A DNA stretch of 64,000 nt from positions 1,054,001-1,118,000 of the forward strand of contig NZ_CP017990.1 of the NCBI RefSeq assembly GCF_002208095.1, in the 5' to 3' direction. Shown piece after piece: positions 8,646 to 17,014 of the stretch (its first letter is position 1; the number at the start of each line of letters is the position of its first letter). This stretch comes from Enterobacter cloacae complex sp. ECNIH7. GTDB lineage: Bacteria; Pseudomonadota; Gammaproteobacteria; Enterobacterales; Enterobacteriaceae. Position numbers and translations under genes: made by a program. Below the pieces are notes generated by a model. That model was not told the origin of the DNA. It searched no databases and saw nothing but the letters and a program-made list of their open reading frames with translations.

Positions 8646-8732
8646 ATGGCCTGGCGTCCGATTCTCTATGTGATCCTCACGACCCACCCCAGACTCAGCG
8701 CGAGGCGTGCCCGTTTGCGTCTGGTCATCTAG
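8646..8732 (+). CDS. candidate 28-residue small protein upstream of mmuP
   Basis: An ATG at 8646 lies 5 nt after a strong GGAGG (8636-8640) and opens 28 codons ending in TAG at 8732. The peptide begins MAWRPILYVILTTHP and is basic in its second half (RARRARLRLVI-like, six arginines). It ends just before the presumed mmuP promoter. The ribosome site is better than chance would suggest, but there is no homology that I recognise. It could also be a fortuitous reading frame in a 363-bp intergenic region that is otherwise empty apart from the REP-like unit and met boxes. Confidence 0.28.
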   Translation: MAWRPILYVILTTHPRLSARRARLRLVI

Positions 8733-8769
8733 CTTTTTATTAACAATCGCGGTATAACACACCTTCTTT

Positions 8770-8793
8770 GGATGTTTAGATGTCCATACGTAT
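8770..8793 (+). promoter_or_regulatory. tandem MetJ-like met boxes before mmuP
   Basis: Three adjacent 8-mers, GGATGTTT, AGATGTCC and ATACGTAT, match the MetJ consensus AGACGTCT at 5, 6 and 6 of 8 positions in the correct 8-bp register. They end 10 bp before the mmuP ATG. A possible -10, TATAAC (8753-8758), lies just upstream, so MetJ bound here would block transcription when S-adenosylmethionine is plentiful. Confidence 0.65.
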
Positions 8794-8803
8794 AGAAGGT
8801 AAT

Positions 8804-10204
8804 ATGCAAACACAACAAGAAAATGGGCAGCTTAAGCGCACCATGAAAACACGCCACCTGATTATGCTCTCGCTGGGTGGCGTGATTGGGACAGGGTTAT
8901 TCTTCAATACCGGATACATCATTTCAACCACCGGGGCGGCGGGCACGCTGCTGGCGTACCTGATAGGCGCGCTGGTGGTCTGGCTGGTGATGCAGTGTCT
9001 GGGCGAGCTTTCCGTGGCGATGCCGGAAACCGGCGCGTTCCACGTCTATGCCGCCCGCTATCTTGGCCCGGCGACGGGCTACACCGTGGCGTGGCTCTAC
9101 TGGCTCACCTGGACGGTGGCGCTCGGCTCCAGCTTTACCGCCGCGGGCTTCTGCATGCAGTACTGGTTCCCCCAGGTGCCGGTCTGGGCCTGGTGCGTGG
9201 TCTTCTGCGTGGTGATTTTTGGCCTGAACGTCATCTCTACGCGCTTCTTTGCGGAAGGCGAATTCTGGTTCTCCCTGGTCAAAGTCATCACCATTATCGC
9301 CTTTATTATTCTTGGCGGCGCGGCGGTCTTTGGCTTTATCCCTATGCAGGACGGTTCACCCGCGCCGGGCTTAAGCAACATCACCGCCGAGGGCTGGTTC
9401 CCGCACGGCGGCCTGCCGATCCTGATGACCATGGTGGCGGTGAACTTTGCCTTCTCCGGTACCGAGCTCATCGGCATCGCGGCGGGGGAAACGGAAAATC
9501 CGCACAAGGTGATTCCGGTTGCGATCCGCACCACCATTGCGCGCCTGATTATCTTCTTTATCGGCACCGTGTTTGTGCTGGCGGCGCTGATCCCGATGCA
9601 GCAGGCGGGCGTGGAAAAGAGCCCGTTCGTGCTGGTGTTTGAAAAGGTCGGTATTCCTTACGCGGCGGATATTTTTAACTTTGTGATCCTGACGGCGATC
9701 CTCTCGGCAGCGAACTCCGGGCTGTACGCCTCCGGGCGCATGCTGTGGTCGCTCTCTAATGAGAAAACGCTGCCGCGCTGCTTTGCCCGGGTGAACAAAA
9801 ACGGCGTGCCGCTGACGGCGCTCTCGGTTTCTATGCTCGGCGGCGTGCTGGCGCTGTTCTCAAGCGTCGTGGCCCCGGACACGGTGTTTGTCGCGCTGTC
9901 GGCGATTTCTGGCTTTGCGGTGGTGGCGGTGTGGATCAGCATCTGCGCGTCGCACTTCGTTTTCCGCCGCAGTCATCTGCAGTCCGGTCAGCCGCTCTCT
10001 GCGCTGCAGTATCGTGCGCCGTGGTATCCGCTGGTGCCGGTGCTTGGTTTTATCCTCTGCGTGGTGGCCTGTGTCGGCCTGTGGTTTGACCCGAGCCAGC
10101 GCATTGCCCTTTATTGCGGGCTTCCGTTTGTCGCCCTGTGTTATGGTGCGTACTACCTGACCCGAAATATGACATCGCAGGAGCCTGAACATGTCGCAGA
10201 ATAA
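8804..10204 (+). CDS. mmuP: S-methylmethionine permease MmuP
   Basis: A 466-residue amino-acid/polyamine/organocation-family permease of the inner membrane with 12 predicted helices. It takes up S-methylmethionine for MmuM. The start [18 protein letters not shown] at 8804, with AGAAGG upstream, matches E. coli MmuP closely; an in-frame ATG at 8780 falls inside the met boxes and is rejected. Conserved family segments are [14 protein letters not shown] near the N-terminus and [14 protein letters not shown] in the middle. The end overlaps mmuM by 14 nt, giving a two-gene operon, probably repressed by MetJ. Confidence 0.95.
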   Translation: MQTQQENGQLKRTMKTRHLIMLSLGGVIGTGLFFNTGYIISTTGAAGTLLAYLIGALVVWLVMQCLGELSVAMPETGAFHVYAARYLGPATGYTVAWLYWLTWTVALGSSFTAAGFCMQYWFPQVPVWAWCVVFCVVIFGLNVISTRFFAEGEFWFSLVKVITIIAFIILGGAAVFGFIPMQDGSPAPGLSNITAEGWFPHGGLPILMTMVAVNFAFSGTELIGIAAGETENPHKVIPVAIRTTIARLIIFFIGTVFVLAALIPMQQAGVEKSPFVLVFEKVGIPYAADIFNFVILTAILSAANSGLYASGRMLWSLSNEKTLPRCFARVNKNGVPLTALSVSMLGGVLALFSSVVAPDTVFVALSAISGFAVVAVWISICASHFVFRRSHLQSGQPLSALQYRAPWYPLVPVLGFILCVVACVGLWFDPSQRIALYCGLPFVALCYGAYYLTRNMTSQEPEHVAE

Positions 10205-11123
10205 CCCGCTTACCGCCATCCTTGAAAAACAGCCGTTTGTGGTGCTGGATGGCGCGATGGCGACGGAGCTGGAAGCGCGCGGCTGTAACCTGGCAGACAG
10301 CCTCTGGTCAGCCAAAGTGCTGGTGGAAAACCCGGAACTCATCCGCGAAGTGCATCTCGATTACTACCGCGCGGGCGCGCAGGTGGCGATCACCGCCAGC
10401 TATCAGGCCACGCCTGCGGGGTTTGCGGCGCGCGGTCTGGACGAAGCGCAGTCCCGCGCGCTGATCGGCAAAAGCGTGGAGCTGGCGCGTAAGGCGCGCG
10501 AAGCGTATCTGGCTGAAAATCCGCACGCGGGCACGCTGCTGGTGGCGGGCTCCGTTGGGCCGTACGGCGCGTATCTGGCGGATGGATCAGAGTATCGCGG
10601 CGACTACGTGCGTAGCGCCGGGGAGTTTACGGCCTTCCATCGCCCGCGCGTGGAAGCGCTGCTGGATGCGGGCGCTGACCTGCTGGCCTGCGAAACGCTT
10701 CCCTCGTTTACCGAGATTAAGGCGCTGGCGGCGCTTCTGGCCGAGCACCCCCGCGCCCGGGCGTGGTTCTCCTTTACCCTGCGGGACAGCGAACACCTGA
10801 GCGACGGTACGCCTCTGCGTGAGGTGGTCAGCGCGCTGGCAAACTCTCCGCAGATTGTCGCGCTGGGCATTAACTGCATCGCCCTGGAAAACACCACGGC
10901 GGCGCTGAAGCATCTGCAAAGCCTGACGTCGCTGCCGCTGGTGGTCTATCCGAACTCGGGCGAGCATTATGATGCGGTCACCAAAACCTGGCACCACCAC
11001 GGCGAAGCGTGCGAGACGCTGGCGGGGTATCTGCCGCAGTGGCTTGCTGCCGGGGCTAAGCTGATTGGCGGATGCTGCCGGACCTCGCCGAAAGATATTG
11101 CTGAGCTGAACGCGCAGCGCTGA
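10191..11123 (+). CDS. mmuM: homocysteine S-methyltransferase MmuM
   Basis: A 310-residue cytoplasmic enzyme that transfers a methyl group from S-methylmethionine (or S-adenosylmethionine) to homocysteine, giving methionine. The zinc-binding cysteines of the Pfam S-methyl_trans fold are present: GINCIALEN around residue 229 and IGGCCRTSP near the C-terminus. The N-terminal [15 protein letters not shown] is the usual first strand. The start lies inside the mmuP coding end (14-nt overlap), so translation is coupled. Length matches the E. coli enzyme. Confidence 0.95.
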   Translation: MSQNNPLTAILEKQPFVVLDGAMATELEARGCNLADSLWSAKVLVENPELIREVHLDYYRAGAQVAITASYQATPAGFAARGLDEAQSRALIGKSVELARKAREAYLAENPHAGTLLVAGSVGPYGAYLADGSEYRGDYVRSAGEFTAFHRPRVEALLDAGADLLACETLPSFTEIKALAALLAEHPRARAWFSFTLRDSEHLSDGTPLREVVSALANSPQIVALGINCIALENTTAALKHLQSLTSLPLVVYPNSGEHYDAVTKTWHHHGEACETLAGYLPQWLAAGAKLIGGCCRTSPKDIAELNAQR

Positions 11124-11130
11124 GTGCTTT

Positions 11131-11163
11131 GCCGGGTGGCGGCTACGCCTTACCCGGCCTACA
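11131..11163. repeat. REP palindrome after mmuM
   Basis: GCCGGGTGGCGGCTACGCC followed by TTACCCGGCCTACA is a canonical enterobacterial REP unit forming a GCCGGGT...ACCCGGC hairpin, 8 bp after the mmuM stop. Such units often stabilise upstream mRNA. Confidence 0.85.
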
Positions 11164-11186
11164 TCTAAGGTTTCGTGCGCCTGATG

Positions 11187-11255
11187 CCCTCACCCTGACC
11201 CTCTCCCACGGGGAGAGGGAAAAAACATCAAAAACAGCAACATGCGTTGTTTCAG
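11187..11255. repeat. dispersed palindromic repeat plus degenerate hairpin (copy 1)
   Basis: CCCTCACCC, then TGACCCTCTCCC facing GGGAGAGGG (11187-11220), is one of eight copies of a palindrome in this window. The attached 11221-11255 (AAAAACAGCAAC-ATGC-GTTGTTT) is an imperfect reverse-strand relative of the hairpin found beside the copies at 39.6 kb and 63.9 kb. Confidence 0.7.
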
Positions 11256-11265
11256 AACGATTGAA

Positions 11266-11556
11266 GGCTTTCAGCGATGCTCTGGTCCGGCTGTAAATCG
11301 CTGAGGCGTTTCCTGCAGGCCGGGGCGAGGCGCATGGATGCGCCGAGAGGGCGGGCTTTACAGGGACGTTACCTCCGCCCGTCCCCGATAAGCCGGAGGG
11401 AATAAGCCGAGGGCACCGCGTAGCGGCGATTTACCGCCGGGAGCCCGGGTCGCCAGGGTGGTGGCGACTGAGCCACCCTGGCACGTTCACAGGTCATGTC
11501 ATTACAGAGTAGCAAGGAACATAAAGTGAACGGAATGACCACTACCGCCTTATGTT
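11266..11556 (+). repeat. structured dispersed element, copy 1
   Basis: About 290 bp of non-coding DNA whose near-twin lies at 49441-49730 on the same strand. Hairpins visible: AGCGAT/ATCGCT near the 5' end; GGGCGG/CCGCCC in a variable middle; CGGCG/CGCCG with an ATTTAC loop; a perfect 10-bp stem GCCAGGGTGG (11452-11461) with CCACCCTGGC (11473-11482); and CGTTCAC (11484-11490) pairing with GTGAACG (11526-11532). It sits between mmuM and tauA and is flanked by two copies of the short palindromic repeat. The 612-bp gap between these genes holds nothing else but the REP unit and the tau promoter region. Confidence 0.75.
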
Positions 11557-11592
11557 CCCCTCACCCTAACCCTCTTCCCAAAGGGGAGAGGA
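11557..11592. repeat. dispersed palindromic repeat (copy 2)
   Basis: CCCCTCACCC, then TAACCCTCTTCCC with AAGGGGAGAGG, the same family as 11187-11220. It directly follows the structured element, as the copy at 49731-49767 follows the second structured element. Confidence 0.75.
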
Positions 11593-11735
11593 GAAAAAAA
11601 CAACCGCACAAAATCAACTATCCTTTCCCGCTTTTTATCTAAAAACGAATCGTTATGAGCGATTCATTTTTATTCCTTTATCAAAATTCCCGCGCCGGAA
11701 ATACTGCCCTCATAACAACAAGGGGAGCAGGCACT

Positions 11736-12698
11736 ATGGCAATTTCATCGCGAATCACACTTCTCGGCGCACTGGCGCTGTGGGCATTTCAGGTGCAGGC
11801 GGTGGACGTCACCGTCGCGTATCAAACCTCTGCGGAACCGGCGAAAGTCGCGCAGGCGGACAACACCTTTGCGAAAGAGAGCGGCGCGAAAGTCGACTGG
11901 CGCAAGTTCGACAGCGGCGCATCCGTGGTGCGTGCGTTAGCCTCCGGCGACGTGCAGATCGGCAATATCGGATCCAGCCCGCTGGCGGTGGCGGCCAGCC
12001 AGCAGGTGCCGATCGAGGTTTTCCTGCTCGCCTCGCAGCTCGGTAACTCAGAAGCGCTGGTAGTGAAGAAAAACATCACTAAACCGGAAGATCTGATCGG
12101 CAAACGCATCGCCGTGCCGTTTATCTCCACAACCCACTACAGCCTGCTGGCGGCGCTCAAACACTGGGGCATCAAGCCGGGTCAGGTACAAATCATCAAC
12201 CTGCAGCCGCCGGCGATTATCGCGGCCTGGCAGCGCGGGGATATTGACGGGGCTTACGTCTGGGCACCGGCAGTGAACGAACTGGAAAAAGACGGCACCG
12301 TGCTGACCGACTCAGAAAAAGTGGGCCAGTGGGGCGCGCCAACCCTCGACGTGTGGGTCGTGCGCAAGGACTTCGCCGAGAAACATCCTGAGGTGGTGAA
12401 AGCCTTCGCCAAAAGCGCGATTGATGCCCAGCAGCCGTACATCTCTAACCCGGATGAATGGCTGAAGCAGCCCGCCAACCTGGAAAAACTCTCCCGCCTC
12501 AGCGGCGTGCCGGAAGCGGACGTGCCGGGGCTGGTGAAAGGCAATACCTATCTGACCCCCGCGCAGCAGGTTCAGCAGCTTACCGGGCCGGTAAACAAAG
12601 CGATTGTTGATACCGCCACCTTCCTGAAAGAGCAGGGCAAAGTGCCAGCGGTGGCGACGGATTACAGCCAGTACGTGACCGATCGTTTTGTGAAATAA
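11736..12698 (+). CDS. tauA: taurine ABC transporter substrate-binding protein TauA
   Basis: A 320-residue periplasmic protein that binds taurine and delivers it to TauBC. The start at 11736 ([20 protein letters not shown], signal peptide, mature VDVTVAYQ) has AGGGGAGCAGG upstream and gives exactly the E. coli length; the longer frame opening at 11655 is a non-conserved extension. The solute-binding motifs [20 protein letters not shown] and [10 protein letters not shown] are near-identical to E. coli TauA. First gene of tauABCD, expected under CysB/Cbl control during sulfate starvation. The upstream region is A+T-rich, but I could not define a site. Confidence 0.96.
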   Translation: MAISSRITLLGALALWAFQVQAVDVTVAYQTSAEPAKVAQADNTFAKESGAKVDWRKFDSGASVVRALASGDVQIGNIGSSPLAVAASQQVPIEVFLLASQLGNSEALVVKKNITKPEDLIGKRIAVPFISTTHYSLLAALKHWGIKPGQVQIINLQPPAIIAAWQRGDIDGAYVWAPAVNELEKDGTVLTDSEKVGQWGAPTLDVWVVRKDFAEKHPEVVKAFAKSAIDAQQPYISNPDEWLKQPANLEKLSRLSGVPEADVPGLVKGNTYLTPAQQVQQLTGPVNKAIVDTATFLKEQGKVPAVATDYSQYVTDRFVK

Positions 12699-12708
12699 GG
12701 AGTCCGCC

Positions 12709-13476
12709 ATGCTGAATATTACGAACCTGTACGCCGATTACGGCGGTAAGCCCGCGCTGGAGGACATCAACCTGACGCTGGACAGCGGTGAGCTGCTGGT
12801 GGTGCTGGGCCCGTCCGGGTGCGGAAAAACCACGCTGCTGAATCTGATCGCCGGGTTTGTCCCTTATCAGCATGGCTGCATCCAACTGGAAGGCAAAAAG
12901 GTGGAAGGCCCGGGCGCCGAGCGCGGCGTGGTCTTCCAGAACGAAGGATTGCTTCCCTGGCGCAACGTGCAGGAAAACGTGGCGTTTGGGCTACAGCTTG
13001 CGGGCGTCAATCGCGAACAGCGGCTGAAAACGGCACGGACGATGCTGAAAAAAGTGGGGCTGGAAGGGGCGGAAAAACGCTTTATCTGGCAGCTTTCCGG
13101 CGGCCAGCGGCAGCGCGTGGGTATTGCCCGCGCGCTGGCCGCGAATCCGCAGCTGTTGCTGCTGGACGAGCCGTTCGGGGCGCTGGATGCCTTCACCCGC
13201 GAGCAGATGCAAACCCTGCTGCTGCGCCTGTGGCACGAGACGGGCAAGCAGGTGCTGTTGATTACCCACGATATCGAAGAGGCGGTGTTTATGGCGACGG
13301 AGCTGGTGCTGCTCTCGCCGGGGCCGGGCCGCGTGCTGGAGCGCTTGCCGCTGGATTTCGCCCGCCGCTTCGTCGCGGGAGAACCCGTGCGCAGCATCAA
13401 ATCCGATCCGCTGTTTATCGAACAGCGTGAATACGTCTTAAGCCGCGTGTTTGAACAACGGGAGGCTTTCTCATGA
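12709..13476 (+). CDS. tauB: taurine ABC transporter ATP-binding protein TauB
   Basis: A 255-residue cytoplasmic ATPase energising taurine import. Walker A is [12 protein letters not shown] (about residue 34), the ABC signature [16 protein letters not shown], Walker [13 protein letters not shown] and the switch histidine LITHD. It starts 10 bp after tauA and its stop overlaps the tauC start by 4 nt (ATGA). Length equals E. coli TauB. Confidence 0.96.
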   Translation: MLNITNLYADYGGKPALEDINLTLDSGELLVVLGPSGCGKTTLLNLIAGFVPYQHGCIQLEGKKVEGPGAERGVVFQNEGLLPWRNVQENVAFGLQLAGVNREQRLKTARTMLKKVGLEGAEKRFIWQLSGGQRQRVGIARALAANPQLLLLDEPFGALDAFTREQMQTLLLRLWHETGKQVLLITHDIEEAVFMATELVLLSPGPGRVLERLPLDFARRFVAGEPVRSIKSDPLFIEQREYVLSRVFEQREAFS

Positions 13477-14300
13477 GCATCGTCTTCAGTGAAAAAACGC
13501 GCCGCACGCGTCTGGCGCTGCGCTGGCCTTTCTCGCGCCAAATCACGTTGAGCGTCGGTACGCTGCTGGTGCTGCTGGCGGTGTGGTGGGCGGTTGCTGC
13601 CCAGCAGTGGGTCAGCCCGCTGTTTCTGCCGCCGCCGGGCCAGGTGCTGGCCAAACTCATTACCATCGCCGGGCCGCAGGGCTTTATGGATGCCACTCTC
13701 TGGCAGCACTTAGGTGCAAGTCTGGCGCGTATTCTGGTGGCGCTTCTGGCTGCCGTCATCATCGGCATTCCCGTGGGCATTGCGATGGGGCTGAGCACGA
13801 CGGTGCGCGGCATACTCGACCCGCTGATTGAGCTTTACCGTCCGGTGCCGCCGCTGGCCTGGCTGCCGCTGGTGGTTATCTGGTTCGGCATAGGTGAAAC
13901 GCCCAAAGTTTTACTCATCTATCTGGCGATCTTTGCGCCGGTTGCAATGTCAACGCTGGAAGGCGTGAAGAGCGCCCAGCAGGTGCGGATCCGCGCGGCG
14001 CAGTCGCTGGGAGCTAGCCGCACGCAGGTGCTGCTGTTCGTGATTTTACCGGGCGCGCTGCCGGAAATTTTAACCGGGCTGCGCATCGGCCTCGGCGTGG
14101 GCTGGTCCACGCTGGTGGCGGCAGAGCTGATTGCGGCCACGCGCGGCCTTGGGTTTATGGTGCAGTCGGCGGGAGAGTTCCTGGCGACTGACGTGGTGCT
14201 GGCAGGGATCGCGGTGATCGCCGCGATCGCCTTCGGATTAGAACTGGGGCTGCGCGCGTTACAGCGCCGCCTGACGCCCTGGCATGGAGAAATACAATGA
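13473..14300 (+). CDS. tauC: taurine ABC transporter permease TauC
   Basis: A 275-residue inner-membrane permease of the SsuC/TauC group with six predicted helices. The cytoplasmic EAA loop is present ([24 protein letters not shown]), the contact site for TauB. It overlaps tauB and tauD by 4 nt each, so translation of the operon is coupled. Confidence 0.95.
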   Translation: MSIVFSEKTRRTRLALRWPFSRQITLSVGTLLVLLAVWWAVAAQQWVSPLFLPPPGQVLAKLITIAGPQGFMDATLWQHLGASLARILVALLAAVIIGIPVGIAMGLSTTVRGILDPLIELYRPVPPLAWLPLVVIWFGIGETPKVLLIYLAIFAPVAMSTLEGVKSAQQVRIRAAQSLGASRTQVLLFVILPGALPEILTGLRIGLGVGWSTLVAAELIAATRGLGFMVQSAGEFLATDVVLAGIAVIAAIAFGLELGLRALQRRLTPWHGEIQ

Positions 14301-15148
14301 GTGAACGTCTGACCATTACCCCGCTGGGGCCGTACATTGGCGCGCAGGTGTCGGGCCTGGATGTGACCCGTCCGCTGAGCGATAACCAGTTCGAGCAGCT
14401 GTACCACGCGGTGCTGCGCCATCAGGTCGTTTTCCTGCGGGAACAGGCGATCACCCCGCAGCAGCAGCGCGCGCTGGCCCTGCGCTTTGGCGATCTGCAT
14501 ATCCACCCCGTCTATCCGCATGCGGAAGGCGTGGAGGAGATTATCGTTCTGGACACCCACAACGATAACCCGCCGGACAACGACAACTGGCACACCGACG
14601 TGACCTTTATCGAGACGCCGCCCGCCGGGGCGATTCTGGCGGCGAAGCTGCTGCCGGAAACCGGCGGCGATACGCTGTGGACCAGCGGGATTGCGGCGTA
14701 TGAGGCGCTCTCCGCGCCGTTCCGGACGCTGCTGAGCGGGCTGCGGGCGGAGCACGACTTCAAAAAATCGTTCCAGGAGTACAAGTACCGTAAAACGGAA
14801 GAGGAACATCAGCGCTGGCAGGAGGCGGTTGCGAAGCATCCTCCGCTGCTGCACCCGGTGGTGCGGACCCATCCTGTCACGGGCAAGCAGGCGTTGTTCG
14901 TGAATGAAGGGTTCACGACGCGCATCGTGGACGTGTCCGAGAAAGAGAGTGAGGCGCTGCTGGGATTCCTGTTCGCGCATATCACCAGGCCGGAGTTTCA
15001 GGTCCGCTGGCGCTGGCAGGAGAACGACCTGGCGATCTGGGATAACCGCGTAACGCAGCACTATGCCAATGCGGACTATCTGCCGCAGCGCCGGATTATG
15101 CAGCGGGCGACGATTTTGGGGGATAAGCCGTTTTATCGTGCGCCTTGA
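14297..15148 (+). CDS. tauD: taurine dioxygenase TauD
   Basis: A 283-residue Fe(II)/2-oxoglutarate-dependent dioxygenase that oxidises taurine to sulfite and aminoacetaldehyde in the cytoplasm, releasing usable sulfur. The iron facial triad is visible: HxD in [10 protein letters not shown] (about residue 99) and the distal histidine in [13 protein letters not shown], followed by the 2-oxoglutarate-binding arginine region (LPQRRIMQR). Last gene of the operon; a dispersed palindromic repeat begins 2 bp after its stop and may serve as the 3' end of the message. Confidence 0.96.
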   Translation: MSERLTITPLGPYIGAQVSGLDVTRPLSDNQFEQLYHAVLRHQVVFLREQAITPQQQRALALRFGDLHIHPVYPHAEGVEEIIVLDTHNDNPPDNDNWHTDVTFIETPPAGAILAAKLLPETGGDTLWTSGIAAYEALSAPFRTLLSGLRAEHDFKKSFQEYKYRKTEEEHQRWQEAVAKHPPLLHPVVRTHPVTGKQALFVNEGFTTRIVDVSEKESEALLGFLFAHITRPEFQVRWRWQENDLAIWDNRVTQHYANADYLPQRRIMQRATILGDKPFYRAP

Positions 15149-15149
15149 T

Positions 15150-15186
15150 CCCCTCACCCTAACCCTCTCCCCAAAGGGGCGAGGGG
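15150..15186. repeat. dispersed palindromic repeat (copy 3)
   Basis: CCCCTCACCC, then TAACCCTCTCCCC with AAAGGGGCGAGGGG, immediately after tauD. It pairs in inverted order with copy 4 at 15205-15241 across an 18-bp spacer, so a larger hairpin is possible between the convergent tauD and OlsF-like genes. Confidence 0.8.
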
Positions 15187-15204
15187 ACTGCCCGGTGCGG
15201 TTTT

Positions 15205-15241
15205 CACCCTCTCCCTTTCAGGGAGAGGGCTGGGGTGAGGG
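15205..15241. repeat. dispersed palindromic repeat (copy 4), overlapping a coding end
   Basis: CACCCTCTCCC, then TTTCAGGGAGAGGG followed by CTGGGGTGAGGG. It overlaps the last codons of the minus-strand acyltransferase gene, encoding its final residues IPSPQPSP and stop codon (TGA at 15218-15220). Confidence 0.85.
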
Positions 15242-16942
15242 TATTAAATGCGCCTCAATATACCGCTGATAGCGGTTCGCCTTCAGGTAACACAAATCCA
15301 CCAGCACCAGTCCGTCGACGCAGTCGTTAAACGCCGGGTCGCTGCCAAAATCAATAAACTGCACGCCGCCGGGTTCACACAGCTCGGAATACTGCTTGTA
15401 GAGCGGCGGAATGCCGCAGCCCAGATTGCCGAGCAGGGATTTCAGCTTTGTCAGGTCATCCACGTAATCCACGCCGCCAAACTGCGCGAGCACGTCCGGC
15501 AGCGATGCGGGATACGGCTGACGTGACGCGGCCAGCGGATGCGTTGCCGGGAACCACAGGCGGTAAAAGGCCACCAGCAGATCCCGTGCGGCAGGCGGTA
15601 AGCCACCGGAAATCGAGACCGGGCCAAACAGGTAGCGGTAGTTCGGATAACGCGCCAGGTAGGCTCCAATGCCGGACCATAAATAGTCCAGGCCGCGGCG
15701 TCCCCAGTAGCGCGGCTGAATAAAGCTGCGCCCCAGCTCAATGCCGTGCTCCAGCACGTCCTGCATTTTGTCGTCGTAGTGGAACAGGCTATAGCTGTAC
15801 AACCCCTCAACGCCGCGCTTTTCGATCTGCATGGCCGTCGGCATAAAGCGATACGCCCCGACGATCTCCAGATCGTCCTCATCCCACAGGATCAGGTGCA
15901 GATAATCATCGTCGTAGCTGTCGGTGTCCCGACGTTTGCCGCTCCCTTCCTCGACCGCGCGAAAGGCAATCTCGCGCAGGCGGCCCAGCTCGCGCAGCAG
16001 CGGGGCGTCTTCCTGCCCGTTGCGCTGCCAAAGATAGATGGTTTTACCGTCGCTGGTATTGCCCAGACATTCGGCCTGCGCCAGCGCGCGTTTCAGGGTG
16101 GCGCGGTCTTCCGGGCGGGCAATGGCGCACTGGGTTTTAAAGACGCCAGGCAATCCCTTGCCAAGACGCATCACGTGCTGACGGCACTGTTCGGCCATCT
16201 CACGCGACGAAAGGGTGGCGCTGTGCCAGTGATGCCAGGCAATCTGCTGGCCGATCTTAATCGGCAGCTGGCTGTGGCGGCGGCGGAACATCTGCTGCAT
16301 GAGTAACAGCATTGACAGCGTCGGGGAGACCAGCGTGCTGGCATAGAAGAGCACGCTGTTATGCGCCTGAATATGCACCGGCAGCAGCGGGGCGCGCAGC
16401 TTGCTGGCGAGTTTGATAAAGCCAGAGTGCCACTTTTTGTCGCGAATGCCTTTGCGCGTGGGGCGGGAAACTTCTCCGGCCGGGAAGAAGATCAGCACGC
16501 CCGCGTTTTGCAGATGCTGTTCCATCTGCACCAGGGACGATTTCGCTGTCCTGCCGCCCATATTATCCACCGGAATAAACAGCGAGCTGAGGGGCTCAAG
16601 GTGGGTCAGCATCCGGTTGGTCACGACTTTAACATCGCGCCTCACGCGGGAAACGGCGTACATCAGCGCCAGACCGTCCAGCGTGCCCGTCGGGTGGTTG
16701 GCAATAATGACCAGCGGGCCATGTTCGGGGATTTGTTCAAGATCGCGGGCGGAAACGGTGCAGAGAATATCAAGGTGTTCCAGAACTTGCTCCACCATAT
16801 CCAGTCCTTTCAGATGGCGGTGTGCTGCGGCAAATTGCTGAAATTCGTCTTCGTAGAACAGTCTTTTTAACAGACTTTTTTGCCAGGGGGTGGGCCTCGC
16901 CTGAGGCCAAAGATCGTCGAGAACGCTATCGAGGCTAAACAT
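15218..16942 (-). CDS. two-domain acyltransferase resembling bifunctional ornithine lipid synthase OlsF
   Basis: A 574-residue protein. The N-terminal half is a PlsC-type acyltransferase: NHPTGTLDG, with H83 and D89 of an HX5D motif, and FPAGEVSRP (153-161) as substrate motif. The C-terminal half (from about 300) is a GNAT-like, hemolysin/OlsB-related domain (LILWDEDDLEIVGAYRF, ELGRSFIQPRYWGRRGLDYL, LFGPVSISGG). OlsF proteins fuse an OlsA-like O-acyltransferase to an OlsB-like N-acyltransferase in this order and make ornithine lipids; length and order fit. Substrate is inferred. Its C-terminal residues and stop codon come from a dispersed repeat. Convergent with tauD. Confidence 0.72.
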   Translation of the reverse strand: MFSLDSVLDDLWPQARPTPWQKSLLKRLFYEDEFQQFAAAHRHLKGLDMVEQVLEHLDILCTVSARDLEQIPEHGPLVIIANHPTGTLDGLALMYAVSRVRRDVKVVTNRMLTHLEPLSSLFIPVDNMGGRTAKSSLVQMEQHLQNAGVLIFFPAGEVSRPTRKGIRDKKWHSGFIKLASKLRAPLLPVHIQAHNSVLFYASTLVSPTLSMLLLMQQMFRRRHSQLPIKIGQQIAWHHWHSATLSSREMAEQCRQHVMRLGKGLPGVFKTQCAIARPEDRATLKRALAQAECLGNTSDGKTIYLWQRNGQEDAPLLRELGRLREIAFRAVEEGSGKRRDTDSYDDDYLHLILWDEDDLEIVGAYRFMPTAMQIEKRGVEGLYSYSLFHYDDKMQDVLEHGIELGRSFIQPRYWGRRGLDYLWSGIGAYLARYPNYRYLFGPVSISGGLPPAARDLLVAFYRLWFPATHPLAASRQPYPASLPDVLAQFGGVDYVDDLTKLKSLLGNLGCGIPPLYKQYSELCEPGGVQFIDFGSDPAFNDCVDGLVLVDLCYLKANRYQRYIEAHLIPSPQPSP

Positions 16943-17014
16943 GGTTACTCCTCCTGCCGTCTTGCGAAGACAGTAGAAGGAGCAGATGTCGGTTGTATTG
17001 CAGTTTGGTGAAGA

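Noticed and set aside
11280..11520. Open frames in the dispersed element that read as a small arginine-rich protein
   Set aside because: The frame is interrupted in the second copy and conservation follows stem pairing rather than codons; treated as a non-coding repeat.
11655..11735. N-terminal extension of TauA
   Set aside because: The conserved signal peptide begins at 11736 with a good ribosome site, giving the exact E. coli length.
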